Assembly (NCBI GenBank): GCA_026985755.1
Contig: JALSPX010000287.1
Location: 1-22,029 of the forward strand
Reading direction: 5' to 3'
DNA length: 22,029 bases
Source: Sulfurovum sp.
GTDB taxonomy: Bacteria > Campylobacterota > Campylobacteria > Campylobacterales > Sulfurovaceae
The notes under the pieces were generated by a model, which saw only the letters and a list, made by a program, of their open reading frames with translations, was not told the DNA's origin and made no database searches. Positions 1 to 6,457 of this stretch are shown in pieces. Numbering within the stretch: position 1 is the stretch's first letter; each line of letters starts with the position of its first letter. Both the position numbers and the translations under genes were made by a program.

Positions 1-719
1 TAAAGCGTATGGCGCTTTAAAGCTTTCTCCAAATCTTCTGGAGTATCGATACCAAAACTCTCTGTCTTCACCTCTACCATGGCAACTTCATAGCCGTGAT
101 AGAGTGCTCTGAGTTGTTCTAATTTTTCTATCTCTTCCAATGGTGCAGGGCTAAGCATGCAGAATTTACGTAATGATTGCATAGTAAATCCATAAATACC
201 CAGATGTCCTTTGTAGCTGTCAAAATGGTGGTCTCTAGGGTAGGGGATTTTTGCACGTGAAAAATAGAGTGCTATATTGTTAGTATCTGTCACTACCTTA
301 ACAATATTTGGGTCATCTGCTTCGGGATTGCTGATAGTCTTATAACAAGAGTTCATCATAATATGTTGATTGTTTGTATTTTTTTGGGTCAAATTATAAA
401 TACTTTGTACAACTTCTGTTTCGATGAAAGGTTCATCACCTTGTACATTAATGATAATATCATCTTCAGCGAGATTTAGTTTTCGTGCCGCTTCATAAAT
501 ACGATCTGTACCACTTTGATGTTTGTCTGAAGTGAGTATTGCTTGTATACCATGTTTCTTGGCTATTTCTCTTACTTCTTGTGCATCTGTAGCAATGACC
601 ACATCATCTATGCTCTCAACAGCTTTTGCTGTACGTACAACCATAGGCATACCACCAATGTCTGCCAAAACTTTATTGGGAAAACGAGAGGAACCGATAC
701 GTGCGGGAATAATAATCAT
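1..719 (-). CDS. kdsB: 3-deoxy-manno-octulosonate cytidylyltransferase (CMP-Kdo synthetase), 3' end at or just past the window edge
   Basis: Activates Kdo with CTP to give CMP-Kdo for lipid A/LPS core synthesis in the cytoplasm. Translating the minus strand from the ATG at 719 gives MIIIPARIGSSRFPNKVL, the nucleotide-binding signature R-x-G-S-S-R-x-P-x-K of this family. It is followed by INVQGDEPFIE in mid-protein and, near the end, SPAPLEEIEKLEQLRAL and FGIDTPEDLEKAL, all typical of KdsB. The frame stays open for 239 codons, and the first two bases of the next codon are TA, so the stop may lie exactly at the edge; the family is about 240-250 residues. A ribosome site AAAGGG sits five bases before the ATG. 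It is divergent from hemH, with a shared ~80-base promoter region. Identification is firm; only the last codon is unseen. Confidence 0.95.
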   Translation of the reverse strand, partial: MIIIPARIGSSRFPNKVLADIGGMPMVVRTAKAVESIDDVVIATDAQEVREIAKKHGIQAILTSDKHQSGTDRIYEAARKLNLAEDDIIINVQGDEPFIETEVVQSIYNLTQKNTNNQHIMMNSCYKTISNPEADDPNIVKVVTDTNNIALYFSRAKIPYPRDHHFDSYKGHLGIYGFTMQSLRKFCMLSPAPLEEIEKLEQLRALYHGYEVAMVEVKTESFGIDTPEDLEKALKRHTL

Positions 720-799
720 GAATACCCTTTAGTTATTAACTCTATTTATGTATGATTTTACACTCTCTATGCTAAAATACAAGACTTTAAAGGATGTGT

Positions 800-1741
800 A
801 TGAGTTCTAAGCAGGCGTTGTTACTTTTAAATATGGGTGGTCCCAATACTATTGAAGAGGTAGAACTTTTTTTACGTAATATGTTTGCTGATAAAAATAT
901 CTTGAATATGAACCCATATAAGCGTAAACTTGTCTCTGCGATTATCATCAATGCACGTTTAGAAGAAGTCAAAGAAAACTATACATTATTGGGTGGGAAG
1001 TCTCCTCTGCCAGAGCTTACCAATGCACTCATTTCAAAACTTGATCAGAGATTAGAAATGCCTATCTACGCTGTGATGCGTTATGTGCCACCTTTCGCAG
1101 ATACTACACTTGAAAAATGTAAAGAAGAGGGGATTGAAGAGCTTATTTTATTTCCAATGTATCCACAATACTCAACAACCACTACACTCTCCTCTATAGA
1201 AGATATAGAGCAAAGGTGTGCTTTTTTAGGATATAGCCCTAAGATTACAGTGATTGAACCTTATTATGATGATTATGACTATATAGCTGCCTCATGTGAG
1301 AAGATTTTGGAGGCGATGGAGGGTAAAGATACAGAAGAGTATGATTTACTACTCTCAGCACATGGTTTGCCTATGAGTATCATTCAAGCGGGCGACCCTT
1401 ATCAAAATCAAGTTGAAGCCAATGCTTCTGCTATCAAAATGTATCTGCATGAGCGTGGTATAAAATTTCACAATATTAAGTTGGTTTATCAATCCAAAGT
1501 AGGGAATGATGATTGGCTAGAACCAAATTTGCTGGATGTATTGCGTAATCCTACACACCGTAAGGTACTTATTTTTCCTATAGCCTTTACGATAGACAAC
1601 TCGGAAACGGTGTTTGAATTAGATATTGAACATAGAGAGATAGCCCAAAAAATTAAATACGATGATTACCTTGTGGCTTCATGTATGAATGATTCTGATA
1701 CATTTGTAGACTTTATCGTTAAGAAAGTTAAAGATGTATAG
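800..1741 (+). CDS. hemH: ferrochelatase
   Basis: Inserts Fe(II) into the porphyrin ring in the last step of heme synthesis. The protein begins MSSKQALLLLNMGGPNTIEEVELFL, the usual N-terminus (LLLNMGGP) of the family. The metal-binding histidine lies in LLLSAHGLP at about residue 188, and the conserved C-terminal acidic signature is TIDNSETVFELDIE at about residue 270. Its 313 residues match bacterial HemH. The ATG at 794 abuts the AGG of the ribosome site. The ATG at 800 has TAAAGG six bases ahead and is the better start. The next gene overlaps its last eight bases, so the two are translationally coupled. An organism making c-type cytochromes and siroheme enzymes would need this pathway. Confidence 0.96.
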   Translation: MSSKQALLLLNMGGPNTIEEVELFLRNMFADKNILNMNPYKRKLVSAIIINARLEEVKENYTLLGGKSPLPELTNALISKLDQRLEMPIYAVMRYVPPFADTTLEKCKEEGIEELILFPMYPQYSTTTTLSSIEDIEQRCAFLGYSPKITVIEPYYDDYDYIAASCEKILEAMEGKDTEEYDLLLSAHGLPMSIIQAGDPYQNQVEANASAIKMYLHERGIKFHNIKLVYQSKVGNDDWLEPNLLDVLRNPTHRKVLIFPIAFTIDNSETVFELDIEHREIAQKIKYDDYLVASCMNDSDTFVDFIVKKVKDV

Positions 1742-2075
1742 CTATCAGAAAGAGTTTAGAATCCTGTTTTGGTTGGCACTATTCACCTCCTATATTTTTG
1801 CAGTACTCCCTAATACTCTCGCACCACATGTACCACAAGTCAGTGACAAAGTACATCATATTTTTGCATTTATAGTGTTAGGCATATTGCTTAGATTTTC
1901 ATATCGTATATCATATTGGTATGCACTATTCATTTTGTTTGGGTACGGAGTTATGATAGAGTTGTCACAATACTTTTTGCCTACACGCTCAGCAGATTAT
2001 CAAGATGTTATGGCTGACCTTGTAGGGAGTTTTATAGGCTTGAAGCTTTATAAATATGTCCGTAAAGTTATCTAA
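1734..2075 (+). CDS. VanZ-like small membrane protein
   Basis: A 113-residue integral membrane protein with about four hydrophobic helices. The pattern DKVHHIFAFIVLGIL followed by IELSQYFLPTRSADYQDVMADLVGSFIG matches the VanZ-like family (E-x2-Q near an R, then D-x-D and a glycine-rich last helix). VanZ lends teicoplanin resistance in enterococcal vancomycin clusters, but most family members in Gram-negative bacteria have no known role, and I infer none here. Its ATG lies inside the end of hemH (overlap of eight bases), so it is co-transcribed with and probably coupled to hemH. No heme-related motif is visible. Family call is good; function unknown. Confidence 0.85.
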   Translation: MYSYQKEFRILFWLALFTSYIFAVLPNTLAPHVPQVSDKVHHIFAFIVLGILLRFSYRISYWYALFILFGYGVMIELSQYFLPTRSADYQDVMADLVGSFIGLKLYKYVRKVI

Positions 2076-2076
2076 C

Positions 2077-2175
2077 ATGAATCATAGAAACTTCTTTGGC
2101 ATGGAAAAAGTAGTTTGGGAATTAATAGGTTGTGTAGACAATATAGAAAAGTTTAAAACTATGAAGGGTCGATAA
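2077..2175 (+). CDS. possible 32-residue ORF directly after the VanZ-like gene (doubtful)
   Basis: An ATG one base past the VanZ-like stop opens a 32-codon frame, MNHRNFFGMEKVVWELIGCV and onward, ending in TAA at 2173-2175 inside a small hairpin. No convincing ribosome site precedes it, but its position fits termination-reinitiation coupling. I recognise no homology. It may be a relict of a longer gene or chance. Confidence 0.25.
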   Translation: MNHRNFFGMEKVVWELIGCVDNIEKFKTMKGR

Positions 2176-2183
2176 TATCGACC
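2167..2183. terminator. short hairpin between the convergent VanZ-like and glnK genes
   Basis: GGTCGAT-AAT-ATCGACC is a perfect 7-bp stem with a 3-base loop. It lies in the convergent gap between the hemH/VanZ transcript and the end of glnK. No T run follows on either strand, so a terminator role is only plausible from position. Confidence 0.4.
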
Positions 2184-2208
2184 ACCACATCCAAAGATAT
2201 ACTATTAA

Positions 2209-2550
2209 TTATAGTGCGTCTTCGTTCTCTTCATCTGTTCTAATTCTAAGAACTGAATCGATAGTACTAACAAATATTTTACCATCACCAATTTTACCTG
2301 TTTTACCAGCAGATGCGATAGCTTCTACAGCTTTTTGGGCATATTCATCATTACTTACGACAATCTCTATTTTGATTTTAGGTATAAATTCAACCACATA
2401 CTCAGCACCTCTGTAAAGCTCAGAGTGACCTTGTTGTCTACCATATCCTTTTACTTCAGATACTGTCATACCTTCAATTCCAGCTTCTACTAGAGCATCT
2501 TTGACATCTTCTAGTTTAAAAGGTTTTATAATTGCTTCAATTTTTTTCAT
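2209..2550 (-). CDS. glnK: nitrogen regulatory protein P-II (GlnK type)
   Basis: A trimeric signal protein that binds ATP/ADP and 2-oxoglutarate and plugs the AmtB ammonium channel when nitrogen is plentiful. The 113-residue length is exact for the family. The T-loop GHSELYRGAEYVVEF keeps Tyr51, the residue uridylylated in many proteobacteria. The B-loop/C-terminal signature GKTGKIGDGKIFV is intact. It lies 32 bases downstream of amtB on the same strand, the classic amtB-glnK arrangement, which is why I call it GlnK rather than GlnB. No GlnD is in this window, so whether the tyrosine is modified cannot be told. It is the natural nitrogen-status input for the neighbouring degenerate PAS-kinase and NtrC-like proteins (inference). 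Confidence 0.95.
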   Translation of the reverse strand: MKKIEAIIKPFKLEDVKDALVEAGIEGMTVSEVKGYGRQQGHSELYRGAEYVVEFIPKIKIEIVVSNDEYAQKAVEAIASAGKTGKIGDGKIFVSTIDSVLRIRTDEENEDAL

Positions 2551-2582
2551 TTTTTTTCCTTAATTCTTATTTATGTGCAAAC

Positions 2583-3908
2583 TTAGTCATTTACAACTTT
2601 TTCACCATGAATAGTCTCATCAAGACCAGCATATTCTGTTTCATCATCCACTCTTGCTCCACCAGTAATAGCTGAAGCAATAAAGTAAACAATAGCTGTT
2701 CCAATAAGCGTCCAGGCTCCAACGATAGCAACAGACTCAAGTTGAACCATGAATTGTCCCATAACATCAGCATCTTTACCTGCTGTTAATGAAGTTTTAA
2801 GAGGACCATCCCATAAAAGTTTTGTATCATGTACAGCTAAAAAGGCAGTGGCAAGTGCACCCCATAATCCAGCTAAAAAGTGAATACCAAATGCATCAAG
2901 AGAATCATCATAACCCAATTTTTTCTTGAGTGTGACCACACCAAAAAATGCAATGATTGCACCAACAATTCCTATAATAAAGGCACCTCCAACAGATACA
3001 AATCCAGCAGCTGGAGTAATAGCTACAAGACCAGCAATGATACCTGAAGCAATGCCTAGTAGGGTAGGTTTTTTAAAGATTATCCATTCCAATAGCATCC
3101 ACGTCATACCAGCAACAGCGGTTGCTATAGTTGTAGTCAGGACAGCTAGACCTGCAATAGCATTTGCACCAAATGCAGAACCACCATTAAATCCATACCA
3201 ACCGAACCACAGTAAAGATGCACCTACTGCCGTAAGAAGGATACTATAAGGTTTCATAGCTTGTTTAGGATAGCCCGCTCTTTTACCTACCAAGATAGCC
3301 AGCACAAGACCAGCCAAACCACCATTCATATGTACAACAGTACCACCAGCAAAGTCAAGTGCTCCAGCATCAAAAAGATAAGCACCATCTCCACCCCATA
3401 CCATGTGTGTAATAGGTGCGTAAACGAAAAGTCCCCAAAGGATAACTATAACTATCCATGTAGAAAATTTCATACGACCAATCACTGAACCAGAAGCAAT
3501 AGCTACTGTAATTGCAGCAAATGTACCTTGGAATGCTATAAATACATACATTGGATATGTACCAGATAAATCAGTCCATTTAATACCATTTAACATGACA
3601 TTACCAAATCCACCAAATACATTTTGCAGTGCTGCACTTTCATTGCTACCAAATGCAATCGAGTATCCTGCTACAATCCATACAACAAATGCAACGACAA
3701 ATGCACCCATTACCATAGCGTAAGTATTAAGTACATTTTTAGAACGTGTCATACCTCCATAAAATAGAGCCAATCCTGCTGGTGTCATCAATAGTACAAA
3801 TGCAGTGGATACCATCATCCATGCTGTGTCTCCTGTGTTCAATTTGTCTTCTGCGAAAGCAAAGATAGGCAAGAACAGTGCCATAAGAGCTGAAAGTTTT
3901 AATTTCAT
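2583..3908 (-). CDS. amtB: ammonium transporter AmtB
   Basis: Channel for ammonium/ammonia across the inner membrane. The 441-residue protein starts with a cleavable signal peptide ending near FAFA at residues 16-19, as in other AmtB. Eleven hydrophobic helices follow. The twin pore histidines are visible as His193 (DFAGGTVVHMNGGLAG) and His343 (FGIHFLAGLWG). The ribosome site AAAGGA lies upstream of the ATG. It is first in a pair with glnK, and downstream of the regulator/PAS genes from which it is separated by a 22-bp-stem hairpin. The ~100-base leader holds two palindromes (3922-3941 and 3979-3995) and a TAGAAT-like -10 at 3953-3958 on the minus strand, so it probably has its own nitrogen-regulated promoter. 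Confidence 0.96.
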   Translation of the reverse strand: MKLKLSALMALFLPIFAFAEDKLNTGDTAWMMVSTAFVLLMTPAGLALFYGGMTRSKNVLNTYAMVMGAFVVAFVVWIVAGYSIAFGSNESAALQNVFGGFGNVMLNGIKWTDLSGTYPMYVFIAFQGTFAAITVAIASGSVIGRMKFSTWIVIVILWGLFVYAPITHMVWGGDGAYLFDAGALDFAGGTVVHMNGGLAGLVLAILVGKRAGYPKQAMKPYSILLTAVGASLLWFGWYGFNGGSAFGANAIAGLAVLTTTIATAVAGMTWMLLEWIIFKKPTLLGIASGIIAGLVAITPAAGFVSVGGAFIIGIVGAIIAFFGVVTLKKKLGYDDSLDAFGIHFLAGLWGALATAFLAVHDTKLLWDGPLKTSLTAGKDADVMGQFMVQLESVAIVGAWTLIGTAIVYFIASAITGGARVDDETEYAGLDETIHGEKVVND

Positions 3909-3921
3909 GCGAGTTCCTTTA

Positions 3922-3941
3922 TGTGATTTTTATCAATCACA
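3922..3941. promoter_or_regulatory. palindrome in the amtB leader, possible operator
   Basis: Read on the plus strand, TGTGATT-TTTATC-AATCACA is a perfect 7-bp inverted repeat with a 6-base spacer, ending about 13 bases before the amtB ATG on the minus strand. It resembles a CRP/FNR-type half-site pair (TGTGA/TCACA) but with a spacer too long for CRP. It could be an operator over the transcription start or a leader hairpin near the ribosome site. Confidence 0.45.
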
Positions 3942-3963
3942 TCATAACATGTATTCTAATTTG

Positions 3964-4010
3964 AAAGAGAGAGGTATATGATTAATTTTTAATCATATAC
4001 CTCTCTCTTT
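3964..4010 (-). terminator. 22-bp perfect-stem hairpin between the PAS gene and amtB
   Basis: Positions 3964-3985 and 3989-4010 are exact reverse complements around a TTT loop. The hairpin overlaps the stop codon of the PAS protein. No T run follows, but three T residues close the stem on each strand. It probably ends or attenuates the regulator transcript ahead of amtB, or protects the mRNA 3' end. It also contains the 17-bp palindrome described separately. Confidence 0.65.
3979..3995. promoter_or_regulatory. candidate nitrogen operator, copy upstream of amtB
   Basis: TGATTAATTTTTAATCA differs by one base from the perfect palindrome between nirA and narK (13505-13521). It lies about 70 bases upstream of the amtB ATG and forms the top of the long hairpin, so it may act as DNA operator, RNA structure or both. 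Confidence 0.5.
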
Positions 4011-4710
4011 ACTGAATAAGTGGAATTTCCAAACCTATTGAATATTCTTTTAGAATACATTTGATTTGGCTTTTCTCTGAAAGTGCTTTTATTTCAATAT
4101 CTGAATCAGTATATCGTCCATTGGCATGTATAGTAAGCTGTGCAATCGCTTCTTTTTTATGATTAATAAATAGATGCTCACCAATAAGAAGTTTAAGGGA
4201 AATATGAATTGAATCTGAAGCTTTAAAAGCATTGAGTGATTTACGTAAAAGTTTGGAAAAATTATTTTGATCTATTTTAAAAGAAGGTAAGTCATGATCA
4301 GCCAATAATGTTAAAGTATTATTATTTTTTGTTTTAAATAGTGCTATATTTGCTTCTAGTAATAGATTGATATCAGTATCTATTAGTCTGTCTGTCTCTA
4401 TGGTTCGTGGTGATGTCGCACGTGGCATATGGTAAAGTCGAAGTGAAATCTCTTCTTCATTTTCATACCCCACTGTGATAGCATGAAATACAAAAGCATC
4501 ATAACTAAGCGTCAAAGAGTTCGTCTTGTATCCAAAATATTTTGGTGCGTAAGAGACAGCAATATCAAAGAGTTCTTTTTGAGAAACATATCCAAAAAGT
4601 ATTTCTGCAGCTTGATTTAAGTAGAGGATTTTACCTTTATGACTAAAGAGAATAACAGGGCTATTGTCCCATTCTACTAAAGATTCAAAGTTAATTGATG
4701 TGGTGTTCAT
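4009..4710 (-). CDS. PAS-domain protein with degenerate histidine-kinase ATPase half (NtrB-like)
   Basis: A 233-residue soluble protein. Residues ~15-95 look like a PAS domain (NSPVILFSHKGKILYLNQAAEILFGY). The C-terminal half resembles a worn histidine-kinase ATPase domain: DQNNFSKLLRKSLNAFKAS mimics the N-box helix and keeps an Asn-Ala pair, and the last strand GLEIPLI fits the domain end. There is no phospho-acceptor histidine box and no G1/G2 glycine boxes, so kinase activity looks unlikely. It overlaps the 3' end of the NtrC-like gene by 20 bases and is followed by amtB-glnK. I infer a GlnK- or ligand-sensing partner that controls the regulator by binding rather than phosphotransfer. The NtrB relationship is inference from fold pattern and context. 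Confidence 0.65.
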   Translation of the reverse strand: MNTTSINFESLVEWDNSPVILFSHKGKILYLNQAAEILFGYVSQKELFDIAVSYAPKYFGYKTNSLTLSYDAFVFHAITVGYENEEEISLRLYHMPRATSPRTIETDRLIDTDINLLLEANIALFKTKNNNTLTLLADHDLPSFKIDQNNFSKLLRKSLNAFKASDSIHISLKLLIGEHLFINHKKEAIAQLTIHANGRYTDSDIEIKALSEKSQIKCILKEYSIGLEIPLIQ

Positions 4711-5425
4711 GAATTTTTTTCCTTAAAGTATTTCTATTGATACCTAAGATTTGTGAGAGTTTTAATTGAGAACCAAATTTTTTTAGACCCACACGTATTA
4801 ATGGTCTCTCATAAAGGTGTAAATATTTTCGATATTCATTGTTCCCATCAAGATGTTTGTCAAAATATTGATAAAGTGTATTTTCTATCTCTTTCTCTTT
4901 CATGGTTTGTTGCACTAAAGAGAAGTAGATAGATCTTTTCATACTTTTTGTATTTTGACTTAGATCGACATATATGGATTCTTTATCTATATTTTCGTAT
5001 GTAAGCATGAGTGTTTTGCAAGCTTTTTTTATAAATAAATCTTTAAGTACATTGAGGTCATTAGGACGCTCTATAAGCTTAGGCATAGTATAAATAAATG
5101 CAAATAGATTATCAATGAGATCAGCATTTGCAATATAATCCGCAGTAGCAATAATACGTTTATTGTTAAAATTTAAATGTTCAATATTACTTAGTTTCTC
5201 AAAGTTGGTAATAATAAGTTCGTCATAGGTTTCTAATGCTACTTCAACCTTTTTTTGATCTTCTCCCGAAACATGAGGGGTATTGGGAAAAAGATAGTGA
5301 ACAAGTGCTTTTTTACCTGTATAGGCTTCTCCTATAAGAATAGAAGATACAAATAGTGTTTTAGTAAGGTTAAAACTTTTGATAATATATTGTACTTTAT
5401 CACTGCTGGTTAAAAATGATTCCAT
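4691..5425 (-). CDS. NtrC-like transcription regulator, degenerate AAA+ domain with Fis-type HTH
   Basis: A 244-residue protein. The C-terminus LKLSQILGINRNTLRKKI (about residues 222-239) is a clear Fis/NtrC-type helix-turn-helix. Near residue 33, GEAYTGKKALVHYLF recalls the Walker A of sigma-54 activators (GESGTGKE), and RPNDLNVLKDLF at about residue 117 matches the R-x2-D-x2-L motif of that family. It has no receiver domain, no GAFTGA loop that contacts sigma-54, and is far shorter than NtrC (about 470). It probably binds DNA without activating sigma-54, as repressor or sigma-70 activator. A 17-bp palindrome lies 26 bases ahead of its start, consistent with autoregulation. It heads the regulator/PAS operon upstream of amtB-glnK. 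Confidence 0.7.
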   Translation of the reverse strand: MESFLTSSDKVQYIIKSFNLTKTLFVSSILIGEAYTGKKALVHYLFPNTPHVSGEDQKKVEVALETYDELIITNFEKLSNIEHLNFNNKRIIATADYIANADLIDNLFAFIYTMPKLIERPNDLNVLKDLFIKKACKTLMLTYENIDKESIYVDLSQNTKSMKRSIYFSLVQQTMKEKEIENTLYQYFDKHLDGNNEYRKYLHLYERPLIRVGLKKFGSQLKLSQILGINRNTLRKKIHEHHIN

Positions 5426-5450
5426 TTTTACTCTTTATAGTATATTTATG

Positions 5451-5467
5451 TGTTTAAAATTTAATCA
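5451..5467. promoter_or_regulatory. candidate nitrogen operator, copy upstream of the NtrC-like gene
   Basis: TGTTTAAAATTTAATCA on the plus strand reads TGATTAAATTTTAAACA on the minus strand, 16 of 17 bases as in the perfect copy at 13505-13521. On the minus strand a TATACT -10-like box (5444-5439) follows with its centre about 17 bases away, so the site would cover the -35 region of the regulator's own promoter. A further half-site GATTAAAT lies at 5491-5498. Confidence 0.5.
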
Positions 5468-5515
5468 TAATATAATATAGTTTAGCTACAGATTAAATAT
5501 GTTAGAATACATTAA

Positions 5516-6427
5516 AATGATTTTAAAAGGGGCTCTATCAAAGCGTCATTTCAAAAATTCTATTACCATTTTTCTTATCTCTCTTTAGAGCAAGCAGTTG
5601 AATATTTTTCTATTTTAGGGGGGATTGATAAAGATATAGAATTAAATTATTTTGATAATGTCTTCTCTATGGTGGAATCAAACTTTGTAGAGCATTTTAC
5701 AAAGTTTCAAACACTTGTAACTCCTTCTTATTTACTTGAATCCCCTTATCGAGAACTACTTTTTGCCATTGCTCATGGTGATGGGAAACTCTATTCTGTA
5801 TTGCGAAAAGCAAAACTCTCTGAGGCTACAGGGGAGAAAATAGTAGATGAGTTAGTCTCTTTAGATATTTTGAAAGTTGAAACTTCAAGAGAAGCACCAT
5901 TACGTGTGCACCCTAAACATAAATTGCCTCGCGACCAGCGATCTTACCGTATACAAGATAAACTTCGTTTTGTACAGCCATTTATGCGTTTTTGGTTCGG
6001 CTTTGTCGACTATTATAGTGATGAATTAGCTTTAGGACAAGGGGAGAAGTTTTTAGAAAATTTCGAAAAACATTATGAACGCTTACGCTCTTTGGTCTAT
6101 GAGCAACTCTCTAATGACTTGTTCTTGCATTATTATGAAGGCAAAGAGAAGATACTCTCTTCAGGTTCATACTGGAATATCTATAGTGAGTTTGATATAT
6201 TGGCAGTGACCAAAAGCAAAAAAATCATACTCGGTGAGTGCAAATACAAAGACCGCACTGTCTGCAAAAATGAACTCACCAAACTCAAACAAAAAGCAGC
6301 CGAATCTGGCATAAAAGTAGACACCTATGCACTCTTTTCAAAATCTGGCTTTTCTAAAGAGTTACTAGGCATGCAAAATGAAAAACTATTACTCTTTGAC
6401 TTAAATGATTTGAAGGTATTGCTGTAG
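5516..6427 (+). pseudogene. 5'-truncated DUF234/archaeal-type AAA ATPase
   Basis: The open frame from just after a TAA at 5513 to 6427 encodes the back half of the AAA-ATPase/DUF234 family. It reads FYYHFSYLSLEQAVEYFSILGG (the family's F-x-Y-P...E-Y-Y-x-x-T-G-G-x-P region), then a winged-helix part (residues SPYRELLFAIAHGDGKLYSV of the ATG-started form), then FVQPFMRFWFGFVDYY and a nuclease-like C-terminus FDILAVTKSKKIILGECKYK with the E-x-K pattern. Full-length members are about 450-470 residues with an N-terminal P-loop ATPase, which is absent. The first in-frame ATG (5669) falls inside the conserved domain and leaves 252 residues without a Walker motif. I see no start or ribosome site before 5669, so this is most likely a decayed remnant. 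A domain-only product from 5669 cannot be excluded. Confidence 0.65.
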
Positions 6428-6453
6428 GGTGTAGTCGGGGGACTACACCCTAC
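6424..6453. repeat. 13-bp-stem palindrome between convergent genes (GTAGGG family)
   Basis: GTAGGGTGTAGTC and its exact reverse complement surround a GGGG loop. The element includes the stop codon of the ATPase remnant and ends five bases before the nitrate reductase gene. Ends GTAGGG/CCCTAC resemble those of the elements at 14877-14992 and 21212-21288. It probably serves as a bidirectional transcription end. Confidence 0.7.
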
Positions 6454-6457
6454 GGGT

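Noticed and set aside
523..755. Two short plus-strand frames of about 70 codons
   Set aside because: Both run through the kdsB N-terminal region on the opposite strand; kdsB has clear motifs.
3922..3941. Canonical CRP site
   Set aside because: TGTGA and TCACA are separated by ten bases instead of six, so it is not a standard CRP box; kept only as an unassigned palindrome.
3909..4008. Sigma-54 promoter (GG-N10-GC) for amtB
   Set aside because: No TGGCAC-N5-TTGCA-like match was seen upstream of amtB, and the nearby NtrC-like protein lacks the GAFTGA loop.
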